IMG/VR virus record: IMGVR_UViG_3300049893_000788 | Span: 1 to 33,546 of that record | Strand: one strand, 5' to 3' | DNA: 33,546 bases | Source: a virus | Shown here: positions 25,083 to 31,820 of the stretch, in pieces | How the letters are laid out: each line of letters begins with the position of its first letter | How positions within the stretch are numbered: the stretch's first letter is position 1 | Translations under genes and position numbers: made by a program | Notes under the pieces: generated by a model | Told to the model about the DNA's origin: nothing | Seen by the model: only the letters and a program-made list of their open reading frames with translations | Databases searched by the model: none

Positions 25083-27158
25083 TTATTGATAATATCCTGT
25101 TCTTCCTATAGCAAATTTAGAACTTTTCTGAAAACCATTGTGAAAGAACTCTTGGTCTAAGAAAGACTTAGCTTGTTCTTCTACTTTAACTTCATACTTA
25201 CGCATCTCTTCTTTCTGATACAAAGCTACCATTAAAGCCATTACACGGTCAAAGTTACCATCAGGATTATAAAGAATAAGTTCTTTTAATAAAGGTTGGC
25301 ATCTAATCTTATGACAAACTTTAACATCACCTTCATAAGGTTTTCTAAGCCATGAATTAATTAATCCTTCTCCATACCTTTTAATCTCATTAGACATATG
25401 TATTCCATAACCTCTATCTACAGTAGAACCTTGGACTACATCTTTAATTAACTTAGGCTGCTTAGCAAGTAAATACAGTGCTCCACAAGATTCAAAGTAA
25501 GTGAACACACCTTTCTTTTCATTCTCATATAAAGCCATTGCATTATAGTATAATAAAAGTCGTCTACAGTTTTCATAAAAGTCATTAGCTGTCTCAGGTC
25601 TACCTGAATATTCAGCTACAATTCTATTAGTTAAGTTATCTAAGATAATAATAGAACCTAATGAACCAGACTGAGATTTGTCATGGTCATAAGGGTCAAT
25701 TCCTCCAATATATCTACCCCATGGAATAACTCCATTCTCATCTTTAATAGGATGTTCATAGAGTACCATAGAACCTTCTACATTAGCTTCAGCTCTAAGA
25801 GGAAAATCATAGATAGGTCTATTCTTAGGATTATTTCTCCATTCAGTTTCTCCTTCAGGACTTATAATTACATCTCCTATCCATTCAGCATCTGCTAATT
25901 TACTAGTCTCTATATTAGCAAGAGTATATTGTAAATCTTTAAGTGGGAAGATGTTATTTGTTTTAGATAGAAAAACTTCACTAGGTACAATAGGATTATA
26001 CACGACATACTCGTCATAAGCACTAGCATCTTTAGCAAGTTTCTTTTTCTCTCTTTGTTCTTCTTCACCCAGCCTAGCAAGATGGAGATTAGTATTACCA
26101 AACTCATCTTTGTAATTTATTTTAGTATATGTAGATGGAAAGAATAAAGCTATTTTTCCCCTGTTCTCATAAATATCATCAAACACCAAGCAGTCATACG
26201 CTTCAGGATCATAAAACATTTTTTGAGAAGCAAGAGTTCCACCACCCACCATATCCCCACCAGTACCAATGTAAAGAGTAGAGCCAAACTTATAATTATT
26301 AAGTCTTTGAGTATTTTCATCTGCAAAATGTGATTCAATAAGGTTTTCCCATACACCAATCTCCTCACCTATCTTTATAGTATTTCGACCCCCAACACCA
26401 GCTAATGGTTTATCTCGGTATACTCTAGGTTTAAAACAACTTCTAGTACCAACCATTTGCCACTTTCCACCAACTTTCTTTTTATAATAATTTTCTACTT
26501 TTTTACCTATGTTCCAAGTACCTACTAAAGTTTTAGCAAAAGGTGCAGGATAATAAATACCATTAACCTCCATACCTCCAGGATAATTATTCAATACATC
26601 CTGAATCTTAGTAATCAAGTCATTTACATACGGAGCATTATATGCACTAAGCATAATCTCTGCAGTTTCTTTAGGAATTTCTCCAGGAGTATATTCTTTC
26701 TGACCATCAGTTAAATACTCATGTGCAGCTATATTAGCTCCCCAATAAGATTTACCCCAACCACGTGGGCCCATAACAAGTAAGTTCTTAGCTTCTTTGT
26801 TATAAAGAGGTTTACCTAAATCTCCTGATTGTCTAGTCCTAAGAAAAGATCTTATGTCTTCTACATCTCCTACTTTTTCAAAGCCTGATAAACCACGAGC
26901 TTCAATCCAATAGTAAGCTAAATCCCATACATAGTCTAAATCCCAAGGTCTATCTTTTTTTCTTTTATTCTTATCACCTAAGATAATAGTAGCATAGTTT
27001 AAGTAATGATATAACTGTGGAGGACACCATATTCCATTTATCCACTGACCTTCAATTACCTTCTTTTTTTCTCCCCTCCAAAAGTCTAAGTACCCATTAC
27101 TCATTGGATGGAGTTTAGGTATTTCTTTTAAAGTGAAGTCTCTTCTATTATCCCACAT
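25083..27158 (-). CDS. terL: Terminase large subunit (TerL), 691 aa
   Basis: DNA-packaging motor ATPase-nuclease. Walker A is GPRGWGKS at residues 130-137. A Walker-B-like segment with the catalytic carboxylates lies at 261-266 (IKIGEE) before GVWENL. A C-terminal RNase-H-type nuclease is suggested by IGGIDPYDHD (D488), ALYENE (about 542-547) and FDRVMALMVAL (Asp about 655), the three acidic positions expected in TerL nucleases. Full length, no inserts. Its start lies at the stop of the 174-aa small-terminase candidate upstream, and portal follows 58 bases after. It acts at the portal vertex to cut and pump DNA. High confidence for the family. Confidence 0.93.
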   Translation of the reverse strand: MWDNRRDFTLKEIPKLHPMSNGYLDFWRGEKKKVIEGQWINGIWCPPQLYHYLNYATIILGDKNKRKKDRPWDLDYVWDLAYYWIEARGLSGFEKVGDVEDIRSFLRTRQSGDLGKPLYNKEAKNLLVMGPRGWGKSYWGANIAAHEYLTDGQKEYTPGEIPKETAEIMLSAYNAPYVNDLITKIQDVLNNYPGGMEVNGIYYPAPFAKTLVGTWNIGKKVENYYKKKVGGKWQMVGTRSCFKPRVYRDKPLAGVGGRNTIKIGEEIGVWENLIESHFADENTQRLNNYKFGSTLYIGTGGDMVGGGTLASQKMFYDPEAYDCLVFDDIYENRGKIALFFPSTYTKINYKDEFGNTNLHLARLGEEEQREKKKLAKDASAYDEYVVYNPIVPSEVFLSKTNNIFPLKDLQYTLANIETSKLADAEWIGDVIISPEGETEWRNNPKNRPIYDFPLRAEANVEGSMVLYEHPIKDENGVIPWGRYIGGIDPYDHDKSQSGSLGSIIILDNLTNRIVAEYSGRPETANDFYENCRRLLLYYNAMALYENEKKGVFTYFESCGALYLLAKQPKLIKDVVQGSTVDRGYGIHMSNEIKRYGEGLINSWLRKPYEGDVKVCHKIRCQPLLKELILYNPDGNFDRVMALMVALYQKEEMRKYEVKVEEQAKSFLDQEFFHNGFQKSSKFAIGRTGYYQ

Positions 27159-27682
27159 TATATTTCTCCTCGTTCTGTTAAACTTTCCATACCACCTCCA
27201 AGCATAGTACCACCTTCACCTTCTTGTACTAATCTAGACATGATATCTTCATACTCTGAATACAACTTAGTATTAGACAAAAGTCTTTTCTCAATCTCAT
27301 CGGCTGTCTCTGAGTTATATTTTAAAGTCTTCATATACTCAGTCTTTTCATTCATAAGTCTTTCCCACTCTATCATTTGCTTCATAGGTACAGACTTAAA
27401 CATATCCCAAGCTTTAATATACTCAGATAAACTAGACCAATCAAAGTCAGGCTGCTTTAGTATATCTTCAGATATAAGTTTCTGTCTTTCTGAATCAGAT
27501 AGAGCTCTATACTTAGAATCAAAGTCTACATAATAGGCAATAGCCCACATCAATCTACTTGACTGGGCTTTACCTTTAGACTTATCTTCTGAATATAACT
27601 TACTAAATGCACTAGGAGTTTTTAGTTGAGGATTAACTTCCCAGAAATTAGCAGTTGTATCCCACGAATCAATTACTTTCAT
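27158..27682 (-). CDS. Candidate small terminase subunit, 174 aa
   Basis: Helical, Lys/Glu-rich protein immediately upstream of TerL, sharing a one-base stop/start overlap (27158). Middle pieces (ALSDSERQKLISEDIL, FDWSSLSEYIKAWDMF, MKQMIEWERLMNEKTEYMKTLK) form helices with coiled-coil spacing, and a flexible Gly/Glu-rich C-terminus (EGEGGTMLGGGMESLTERGEI) could bind TerL. These are general small-terminase traits, but no clear DNA-binding HTH is visible, so the call rests mainly on position. Confidence 0.5.
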   Translation of the reverse strand: MKVIDSWDTTANFWEVNPQLKTPSAFSKLYSEDKSKGKAQSSRLMWAIAYYVDFDSKYRALSDSERQKLISEDILKQPDFDWSSLSEYIKAWDMFKSVPMKQMIEWERLMNEKTEYMKTLKYNSETADEIEKRLLSNTKLYSEYEDIMSRLVQEGEGGTMLGGGMESLTERGEI

Positions 27683-27881
27683 AATTTGGGTAAGGTACGT
27701 ATTCTCTTATAAGAATACTATTAAAATCTAAAAAACTATTTCTCTTAATGCTTCTTAACAAAGCATACTTATCTAAGAATCCTTCTACACATGTAGCTAA
27801 TTCTTTAGTACCTTTCTTCAAGGTCCAATACCATTTATTATCTATTGATGAACAATAGTACAATAAAGTATATTTCTTCAT
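27669..27881 (-). CDS. Small protein, 70 aa, unknown
   Basis: Overlaps the 5' end of the next gene by 14 bases and its ATG (27881) overlaps the stop of the Dps-like gene upstream. The sequence is Lys/Tyr-rich with a possible helical middle (CVEGFLDKYALLRSIKRNSFL) and ends in PYPNYESN. No membrane helix, no recognised motif. Coupled spacing on both sides supports it being expressed with the packaging genes. Confidence 0.55.
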   Translation of the reverse strand: MKKYTLLYYCSSIDNKWYWTLKKGTKELATCVEGFLDKYALLRSIKRNSFLDFNSILIREYVPYPNYESN

Positions 27882-28303
27882 TATTGTAAGTTTTCTAATT
27901 TATAAATAGTAGAGTAGAATAACTCTTCTATACCATCAATTTGGTTTTGTACATATGTATCTTGGCAAATAACTTTACGAGTTTCTTTAACATAATTTAG
28001 ACAACCTCTTACATAAGACAAAGGACTACCTGAATTATCAAAAGAAGCTTCATAAGTATAGTTTAATAAACCCATTTTACCTTGCATAGATTCAGCTAAG
28101 CTATCTACTAAATCAGGTAATCCATCATATAAACTACCTAAAGCCATATGTGCTGCATAAGCACCTGGACCTTTAGCTCTTAAATGATAAATATGTACCT
28201 GAACTGCAGCAGCCATAAGGTAAGCACAAAATTCACCTTCTGAAGATGAACTCATTCTACTAGACATGCTAGTAGATTTTTTAGGAGGAAGTGGAATAGC
28301 CAT
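27881..28303 (-). CDS. Ferritin/Dps-like protein, 140 aa
   Basis: Residues 37-78 match the Dps ferroxidase helix pair in both sequence and spacing: H40, then AAH with H52, then DSLAE with D67 and E71. The intervals (12, 15, 4) equal those of Dps iron sites (His, His, Asp, Glu). The surrounding VHIYHLRAKGPGAY and SLYDGLPDLVDSLAESMQGKMG fit Dps helices B and C. The short total length (140) and the Ser-rich, flexible N-terminus (SSRMSSSS) also resemble Dps; a phage family with this pattern is known to me as DUF5856-type. It lies between the 70-aa and GroES-like genes, with one-base junctions. Function is inferred: iron oxidation and/or DNA protection, perhaps during packaging. The crucial residues are present, so activity is plausible but untested. 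Confidence 0.72.
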   Translation of the reverse strand: MAIPLPPKKSTSMSSRMSSSSEGEFCAYLMAAAVQVHIYHLRAKGPGAYAAHMALGSLYDGLPDLVDSLAESMQGKMGLLNYTYEASFDNSGSPLSYVRGCLNYVKETRKVICQDTYVQNQIDGIEELFYSTIYKLENLQ

Positions 28304-28692
28304 TAATGTAAAAATTTAGGAGTGTTTAAGTTATTAGTTTCTTTATATTCTTTCTCATCCTTGATATAATTCATATCTACAATCATCATTATATCAAAGT
28401 CACGTATGATAGCCCATTCTTTATCATACATTTTAAAAACATCTATTTGTCTTCCTTGTAAAGCTACCCAATCACCTACTTTTAAATGTGCAATTGCATC
28501 ACTTAACTTAGGGGATAGAGCTACTACAGGATGAGCAATAGCTTTAGTTTCTTCAGAACCTGCTGGAAGGTATACTCCGCCTGAAGTTTTTAAATTACGA
28601 ACATATTCAATAAGAATAAATCCATTTAAAGGTGTAAAATGCTTACGCATTTTTTCGTGTAGAACGCTTTGTTCTTCTGGTTGATTTTCCAT
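28303..28692 (-). CDS. GroES-like co-chaperonin, 129 aa
   Basis: Residues about 20-107 fit the Cpn10 fold: PLNGFILIEYVRNLKTSGGVYLP (the TSGGVYLP part matches the GroES mobile-loop end SAGGIVL), a middle VVALSPKLSDA, then LKVGDWVALQGRQIDVFKM, EWAIIRDFDIMMIVD (classic Cpn10 closing strand DIMAIV). An extra N-terminal 18 residues and a 22-residue tail extend it past the usual 95-100. It is likely to partner host GroEL, as T4 gp31 does, to fold the MCP or other large virion proteins. Its 5' end overlaps the 3' end of the 123-aa gene by 50 bases. High confidence for the fold, moderate for the role. Confidence 0.8.
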   Translation of the reverse strand: MENQPEEQSVLHEKMRKHFTPLNGFILIEYVRNLKTSGGVYLPAGSEETKAIAHPVVALSPKLSDAIAHLKVGDWVALQGRQIDVFKMYDKEWAIIRDFDIMMIVDMNYIKDEKEYKETNNLNTPKFLH

Positions 28693-29014
28693 TTTTATTT
28701 TTAGTTATATTTTGTTTAAATCCTGTAATTTGTACTGTAGTTCCATCCATTTTATAGCTCCTTATTTCTTCATAAGATTCTTCTAACACTAACCATCCTA
28801 TATTTTCTACATAAATCCTACATCTATTCAACATAGGTTCTCCTTTATTATTAAAGAAGTAGTCTACAATTTTTAAATCATTTATATCTATAACACTCTT
28901 ACCTTTTGCATTTCTTTTTATTACTTTTTCTTTAGCATCAGTTAAGTTTGTTAGATATGATACTTCTATCGAAGATCCTCCTCTGTTAAGTCTGGCCATA
29001 AATCTTGGGGGCAT
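28643..29014 (-). CDS. Small basic protein, 123 aa, unknown
   Basis: Beta-leaning middle (SIEVSYLTNLTDAKEKVIKR; RCRIYVENIGWLVLEESYEEIRSYKMDGTTVQITGF) and a very basic C-terminus (RRTKRSTRKNA). The first Met may be residue 1 or the later MARLNRGG (residue 6, position 28999), since upstream bases have no ribosome-site signal to decide. Its ends overlap neighbours by about 50 bases on each side. A DNA- or RNA-binding tail is likely from charge; no family is recognised. Confidence 0.55.
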   Translation of the reverse strand: MPPRFMARLNRGGSSIEVSYLTNLTDAKEKVIKRNAKGKSVIDINDLKIVDYFFNNKGEPMLNRCRIYVENIGWLVLEESYEEIRSYKMDGTTVQITGFKQNITKNKNGKSTRRTKRSTRKNA

Positions 29015-29217
29015 TTACTTTTTAAACTTCTACTTTTAGCCTCTAATACACAGCCACATAATTTGCATCTTGATAACATACCTATTGCTGGAGTAGTACT
29101 ATTATGTTTACAAGAAATACATAAACCTAATCTTTCTTCAGCAATTTTTTCTACTTTAGGATTTAAGTCAACTAGATTTTTCCACCCCTCTGCTATTTCT
29201 GCTAATTTCTTTATCAT
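28966..29217 (-). CDS. Zinc-ribbon-like small protein, 83 aa
   Basis: Cys-rich centre: LGLCISCKHN (CxxC), SRCKLCGCVLEAKS (CxxCxC) and SKCPQDLW, about six Cys in two pairs plus singles, fitting a zinc ribbon. N-terminal half is helical (IAEGWKNLVDLNPKVEKIAEERLG). The gene overlaps the IHF-like gene upstream by 50 bases and the 123-aa gene downstream by 49. This Cys layout is common in small phage proteins of unknown role. Zinc binding likely; function unknown. Confidence 0.6.
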   Translation of the reverse strand: MIKKLAEIAEGWKNLVDLNPKVEKIAEERLGLCISCKHNSTTPAIGMLSRCKLCGCVLEAKSRSLKSKCPQDLWPDLTEEDLR

Positions 29218-29422
29218 GTTTTTCTACATTAATATACTTTAACTTAAACTTAGGCACAACAAACTTACCAAACTTTGGTAACAGAATATTATCTCCTTTT
29301 TCTTCCCTCATTGTGTTTGCTACATTCTCAAACATACTCTTAAAAGCCATTTCTATTTTGCTTTTAGGAATTCCTGTTTCATAAGAAACTTTTTTATAAA
29401 CTTCATCTAAGTCTATCTTCAT
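29168..29422 (-). CDS. HU/IHF-like DNA-binding protein, 84 aa
   Basis: Pattern of the bacterial histone-like family: an N-terminal helix pair (DLDEVYKKVSYETGIPKSKIEMAFKSMFENVANTM), then a strand and turn (GDNILLPKFGKFVVPKFKLK), matching HU 'LxxFGxF' in the beta arm base. The usual long DNA-clasp arm is shortened or atypical, and the C-terminus (SRNSRGVEKSS) is polar. crAss-like phages typically carry such IHF subunits before the terminase genes, as here. It would bend DNA during replication, packaging or control of the nearby promoters. Family call moderately firm. Confidence 0.7.
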   Translation of the reverse strand: MKIDLDEVYKKVSYETGIPKSKIEMAFKSMFENVANTMREEKGDNILLPKFGKFVVPKFKLKYINVEKHDKEISRNSRGVEKSS

Positions 29423-29769
29423 TTCTCTGGTTCAAATGCTACAAACAGTCTAAATTTATTATCTTTAGGATAATTAATTAGCTTAGGATTTATTTCATTC
29501 CCCTCTATCAATCCTCTATCTCTTAAAGATGCTAATAATTTATTAAACAACTTAGAATTAATCTTCATCTTTTTCCTTATAGCTTCATAAGTTTTTTCAT
29601 TAAAGATTAAATCATTTAAAACTTCAGGATCATAATGTCTATGAGCATAATGCAAAGTCATCAAAGATGAAAGTATATCTACTTCTCCTTTACTTAGGTG
29701 TAAAACTGGGTTTAACCAAGTAAGATATGTAGCAAAGAATCTATCTTTAGGTGTCTTAATGGTAATCAT
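29419..29769 (-). CDS. Winged-helix-like DNA-binding protein, 116 aa
   Basis: First gene of the leftward packaging operon. The middle (EVDILSSLMTLHYAHRHYDPEVLNDLIFNEKTYEAIRKKMKINSKLFNKLLASLRDRGLIEGNEI) reads as a winged helix-turn-helix: helix, turn, recognition helix KLFNKLLASLRDRG, then a beta wing (IEGNEINPKLINYPKDNKFRLFVAF). Such proteins often control phage late transcription. It overlaps the IHF-like gene by 4 bases and starts 5 bases below a good promoter -7 box, giving an almost leaderless message. Confidence 0.65.
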   Translation of the reverse strand: MITIKTPKDRFFATYLTWLNPVLHLSKGEVDILSSLMTLHYAHRHYDPEVLNDLIFNEKTYEAIRKKMKINSKLFNKLLASLRDRGLIEGNEINPKLINYPKDNKFRLFVAFEPEK

Positions 29770-29773
29770 ATTT

Positions 29774-29804
29774 CAAAGATAGTTGCAATTTATATTACTA
29801 GCAA
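29774..29804 (-). promoter_or_regulatory. Near-leaderless promoter of packaging operon
   Basis: Minus strand: TTG (29804-29802, part of TTTTTTTTG), 20 bases, then TATCTTTG (29781-29774), an exact TAnnTTTG. The ATG is at 29769, 5 bases downstream of the box, about where transcription should start, so the RNA likely begins at or within a few bases of the start codon. It overlaps the T-run of the upstream terminator. Confidence 0.65.
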
Positions 29805-29810
29805 AAAAAA

Positions 29811-29837
29811 TAGCCTAACTCATTGAGAATTAGGCTA
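29811..29837 (-). terminator. Terminator after the secreted-protein cassette
   Basis: Perfect 8-bp inverted repeat TAGCCTAA / TTAGGCTA with an 11-base loop. On the minus strand it is followed by eight T bases (29803-29810 as A on the plus strand). It closes the 31.8-29.9 kb transcription unit, 24 bases past the stop of the 403-aa gene. Works in both directions because of the 3' plus-strand T-rich flank. Confidence 0.85.
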
Positions 29838-29860
29838 ATTATTTTTTTAGAGGTAATTTT

Positions 29861-31072
29861 TTAGTTATTTGTAATGATTTTCTTCTCTGTTGAACCATCA
29901 TTATACCTGTAAATCAGCAATTTATTAGGTATTTCTGAACTAGGATTACCATAAATATCAGTAATACTTACAACTACTCTAGCTGTAGGTATAGGAGTAG
30001 TAAAAGCTCCTGTAATCCAAGCACTACCATAAGTACCTGTTGAATTACACTCCTTTCTAAACTGATACACATATGTAGTATTAGCTGCTAAAGGATTAAT
30101 AGTATATTGATTAACTGTATCCCCTACTATCTTAGTAGTCCAAGCTGCAGCAGTAGACTTTTTATACTGTATTTTATATCTAACTCCACAGCTATCATCT
30201 GACCAATTAAATCTATTAGAAGTAGCAGTTAAACTATCTAAAGAATAAGCAGGTTGAGTACACTCGCATAAAGTAGTAAAGTACTTTATTGTAGAGTAAG
30301 CAGATAATGTAGTGCCATTAATAGAAGCTATTGCATATTCATAGTTAGTTGAGTAAGTAAGTAAGTAAATAGCTTTAGTTGCTGTATCAGGAAGAGTAAT
30401 ATACTTCCATGTAGCAGCACCTACTGCTCTATACATAATCTTATATCCTGTAGCACATGTATTTTTAACCCAATTAATAGTAACAGAAGTACCTTTTGGT
30501 ACAGATACAATACTAGTAGGTGCTTTAAAACATTCATTAATAAGTATGCCTACTTTATAAACTGAATCTCCTGAAGTACCTCCATTATTATTCGCAGCCA
30601 TCAATGCTCCACTCATCTTTACTTGACCACTTCCTAATGCAGGTGCTACCCAATTCCATGACCATGATGAACTTGAGTTACCACTTGTAGTATGTGTAAT
30701 GTATTTAGTACCAGTAATTTTTGTTTTGGTTGAATTGGTAATAACCATTGTACCTTTATAATTCCCTACTGAATCTTGAGGACTAGCTTGAAAACCAAAT
30801 CTTACATAAGTAGGTTTATTTACTGTAGCTGTAAATGTGTAAGTTGTTCCTGGTACATATCCTGTTGATGGGATATTACTAGTAATTTTAGCAATACTAG
30901 TGTCTGCTATTACAGCAGTACCTGAGTGACATCCACTTGTAGCACAAGTTCTAAAGTTAGTAGCTTTATCATAAGCATATCCTGAAGGTGCTCCATCAGG
31001 AGAGCTAATGATACTGTGAGTTAATCCTAAAGTGAATAGGATGATTGCAATAAATGTAAGTGTGTGTTTCAT
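29861..31072 (-). CDS. Secreted Reeler/anchor-V-like protein with FnIII domains and T9SS-like tail, 403 aa
   Basis: Signal peptide at residues 1-23 (KHTLTFIAIILFTLGLTHS). Residues 28-50 (APSGYAYDKATNFRTCATSGCHSG) give C43-x4-C48-H49, a motif of the 'choice-of-anchor V' / Reeler-like domain seen in Bacteroidota secreted proteins, and also a CX4CH haem-c-like motif. Two FnIII-like domains follow (about 179-268 and 269-360), each with W and Y-x-I positions and Cys pairs. The C-terminus (VVVSITDIYGNPSSE, KLLIYRYNDGSTEKKI) fits a type-IX-secretion sorting end ('DxxGR ... IYxYxDGxxxKkI'). This is a host-type protein in a phage. It follows the CxxCH lipoprotein by 7 bases and precedes a terminator. 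Likely to be exported in infected cells. Confidence 0.75.
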   Translation of the reverse strand: MKHTLTFIAIILFTLGLTHSIISSPDGAPSGYAYDKATNFRTCATSGCHSGTAVIADTSIAKITSNIPSTGYVPGTTYTFTATVNKPTYVRFGFQASPQDSVGNYKGTMVITNSTKTKITGTKYITHTTSGNSSSSWSWNWVAPALGSGQVKMSGALMAANNNGGTSGDSVYKVGILINECFKAPTSIVSVPKGTSVTINWVKNTCATGYKIMYRAVGAATWKYITLPDTATKAIYLLTYSTNYEYAIASINGTTLSAYSTIKYFTTLCECTQPAYSLDSLTATSNRFNWSDDSCGVRYKIQYKKSTAAAWTTKIVGDTVNQYTINPLAANTTYVYQFRKECNSTGTYGSAWITGAFTTPIPTARVVVSITDIYGNPSSEIPNKLLIYRYNDGSTEKKIITNN

Positions 31073-31079
31073 AACTTAA

Positions 31080-31409
31080 TTAATAAGGAGTGTGTCCATT
31101 ATAATACCATCTTCTTAAAGTAATTAAATCACAAGTATCCATTCCACTTGGAGGCATATCATGTAAATAAATTACTCTTTTAAAAAAACTACCATCTTCA
31201 CAAGCTGCATTTAACTTATCATACACCAAATATTCTTGATGACAAGCTTTACAATTCTTAGAAATGATAGGTTTAATATCAGCTACATAGCTAATATTCT
31301 TTTTTCCACAAGGAGTAATTGCATCTTTCTCCTCTTCATGTTTACAACTTACTAAGAATAGACTTAGTAATAGTCCTAATAAAAATAATATACGTAATTT
31401 CATGGGCAT
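31080..31409 (-). CDS. Lipoprotein with haem-c CxxCH motif, 109 aa
   Basis: N-terminal lipobox LVSC (residues 19-22) after a hydrophobic signal (RILFLLGLLLSLFLVS), so a predicted outer- or inner-membrane lipoprotein. The mature part has C53-K-A-C56-H57, a c-type haem attachment motif, followed by a possible axial Met (M85 in DMPPSG), and a closing RRWYYNGHTP typical of the small cytochrome-c-like lipoproteins of Bacteroidota ('DIxPIxxxxCxxCH ... MPPxG ... W...G'). The start could also be Met3, which gives a cleaner signal. Linked by 7 bases to the T9SS-tail protein. If haem is attached by the host Ccm/Ccs system it would be a phage-encoded monohaem cytochrome; this is inference. Confidence 0.75.
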   Translation of the reverse strand: MPMKLRILFLLGLLLSLFLVSCKHEEEKDAITPCGKKNISYVADIKPIISKNCKACHQEYLVYDKLNAACEDGSFFKRVIYLHDMPPSGMDTCDLITLRRWYYNGHTPY

Positions 31410-31418
31410 AATTTTTAG

Positions 31419-31450
31419 CTAAAATAACTATTAGTCTCTAAAATACCAAA
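31419..31450 (-). promoter_or_regulatory. Possible second promoter for lipoprotein gene
   Basis: Minus strand: TTTG (31450-31447), 20 bases, TATTTTAG (31426-31419). The spacing is right but the -7 box ends TTAG, not TTTG. It would place a start site just above ATG 31409, letting the two genes be read without the long leader. Weak. Confidence 0.3.
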
Positions 31451-31814
31451 TAGTTATAATTGAACACACCTATAGCCCTGCGGAAATGGGATTTTTCCAG
31501 CCTGTCTTCATTCAACATACCTTGGTTTAGCTCGTCTGAGTAGAGTTATCTACTTTTACCTCCAGTATGGGCAATCACAATCTCCCCATAGCCTTTTAAA
31601 AAACATACTGTTTTCTAAACCTTGTGTATATCAGGGTACTTCACCTCTATTTGAGGGTTTATTGCCCCTAGGAGAGTCTAACCATACATGCTAGGTGGCA
31701 GCATTGACCATTAGACTAGTCCTATATTCTGCTTTAGAGAGAGGCCTTACGGGACCTCTTTAATTCAACTTTAGGAAATTGCAAAACTAACTAAGTATGA
31801 ACTCTAAAAAATCA
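31440..31814 (-). ncRNA. Structured leader/ncRNA candidate (no coding)
   Basis: No open frame of useful length in about 400 bases between a good promoter (31821-31850) and the lipoprotein gene. Several local helices are visible: TAGGA/TCCTA (31669-31673 with 31720-31724) continuing into AGTCTAA/TTAGACT (31675-31681 with 31711-31717) and ATGCT/AGCAT (31688-31692 with 31700-31704), a stacked three-part hairpin; TATGGG/CCCATA (31566-31571 with 31585-31590); AGTAGA/TCTACT (31539-31544 with 31549-31554); and AGAGG/CCTCT (31740-31744 with 31755-31759). This points to a folded 5' leader (riboswitch-like) or an independent RNA. I do not recognise a known class. Confidence 0.55.
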
Positions 31815-31820
31815 TCTTTA

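Noticed and set aside
31669-31724. tRNA-like arm (AGTCTAATGG on the minus strand resembles a D-arm)
   Set aside because: The following arms do not form an anticodon stem plus a T-stem with a TTCRANT loop; the paired arms instead make one stacked hairpin.
31600-31740. Group I intron core in the leader region (resemblance to the R and S segments)
   Set aside because: The matched pieces are in the wrong order, no P7/P3 pairing can be drawn, and no interrupted gene flanks it.
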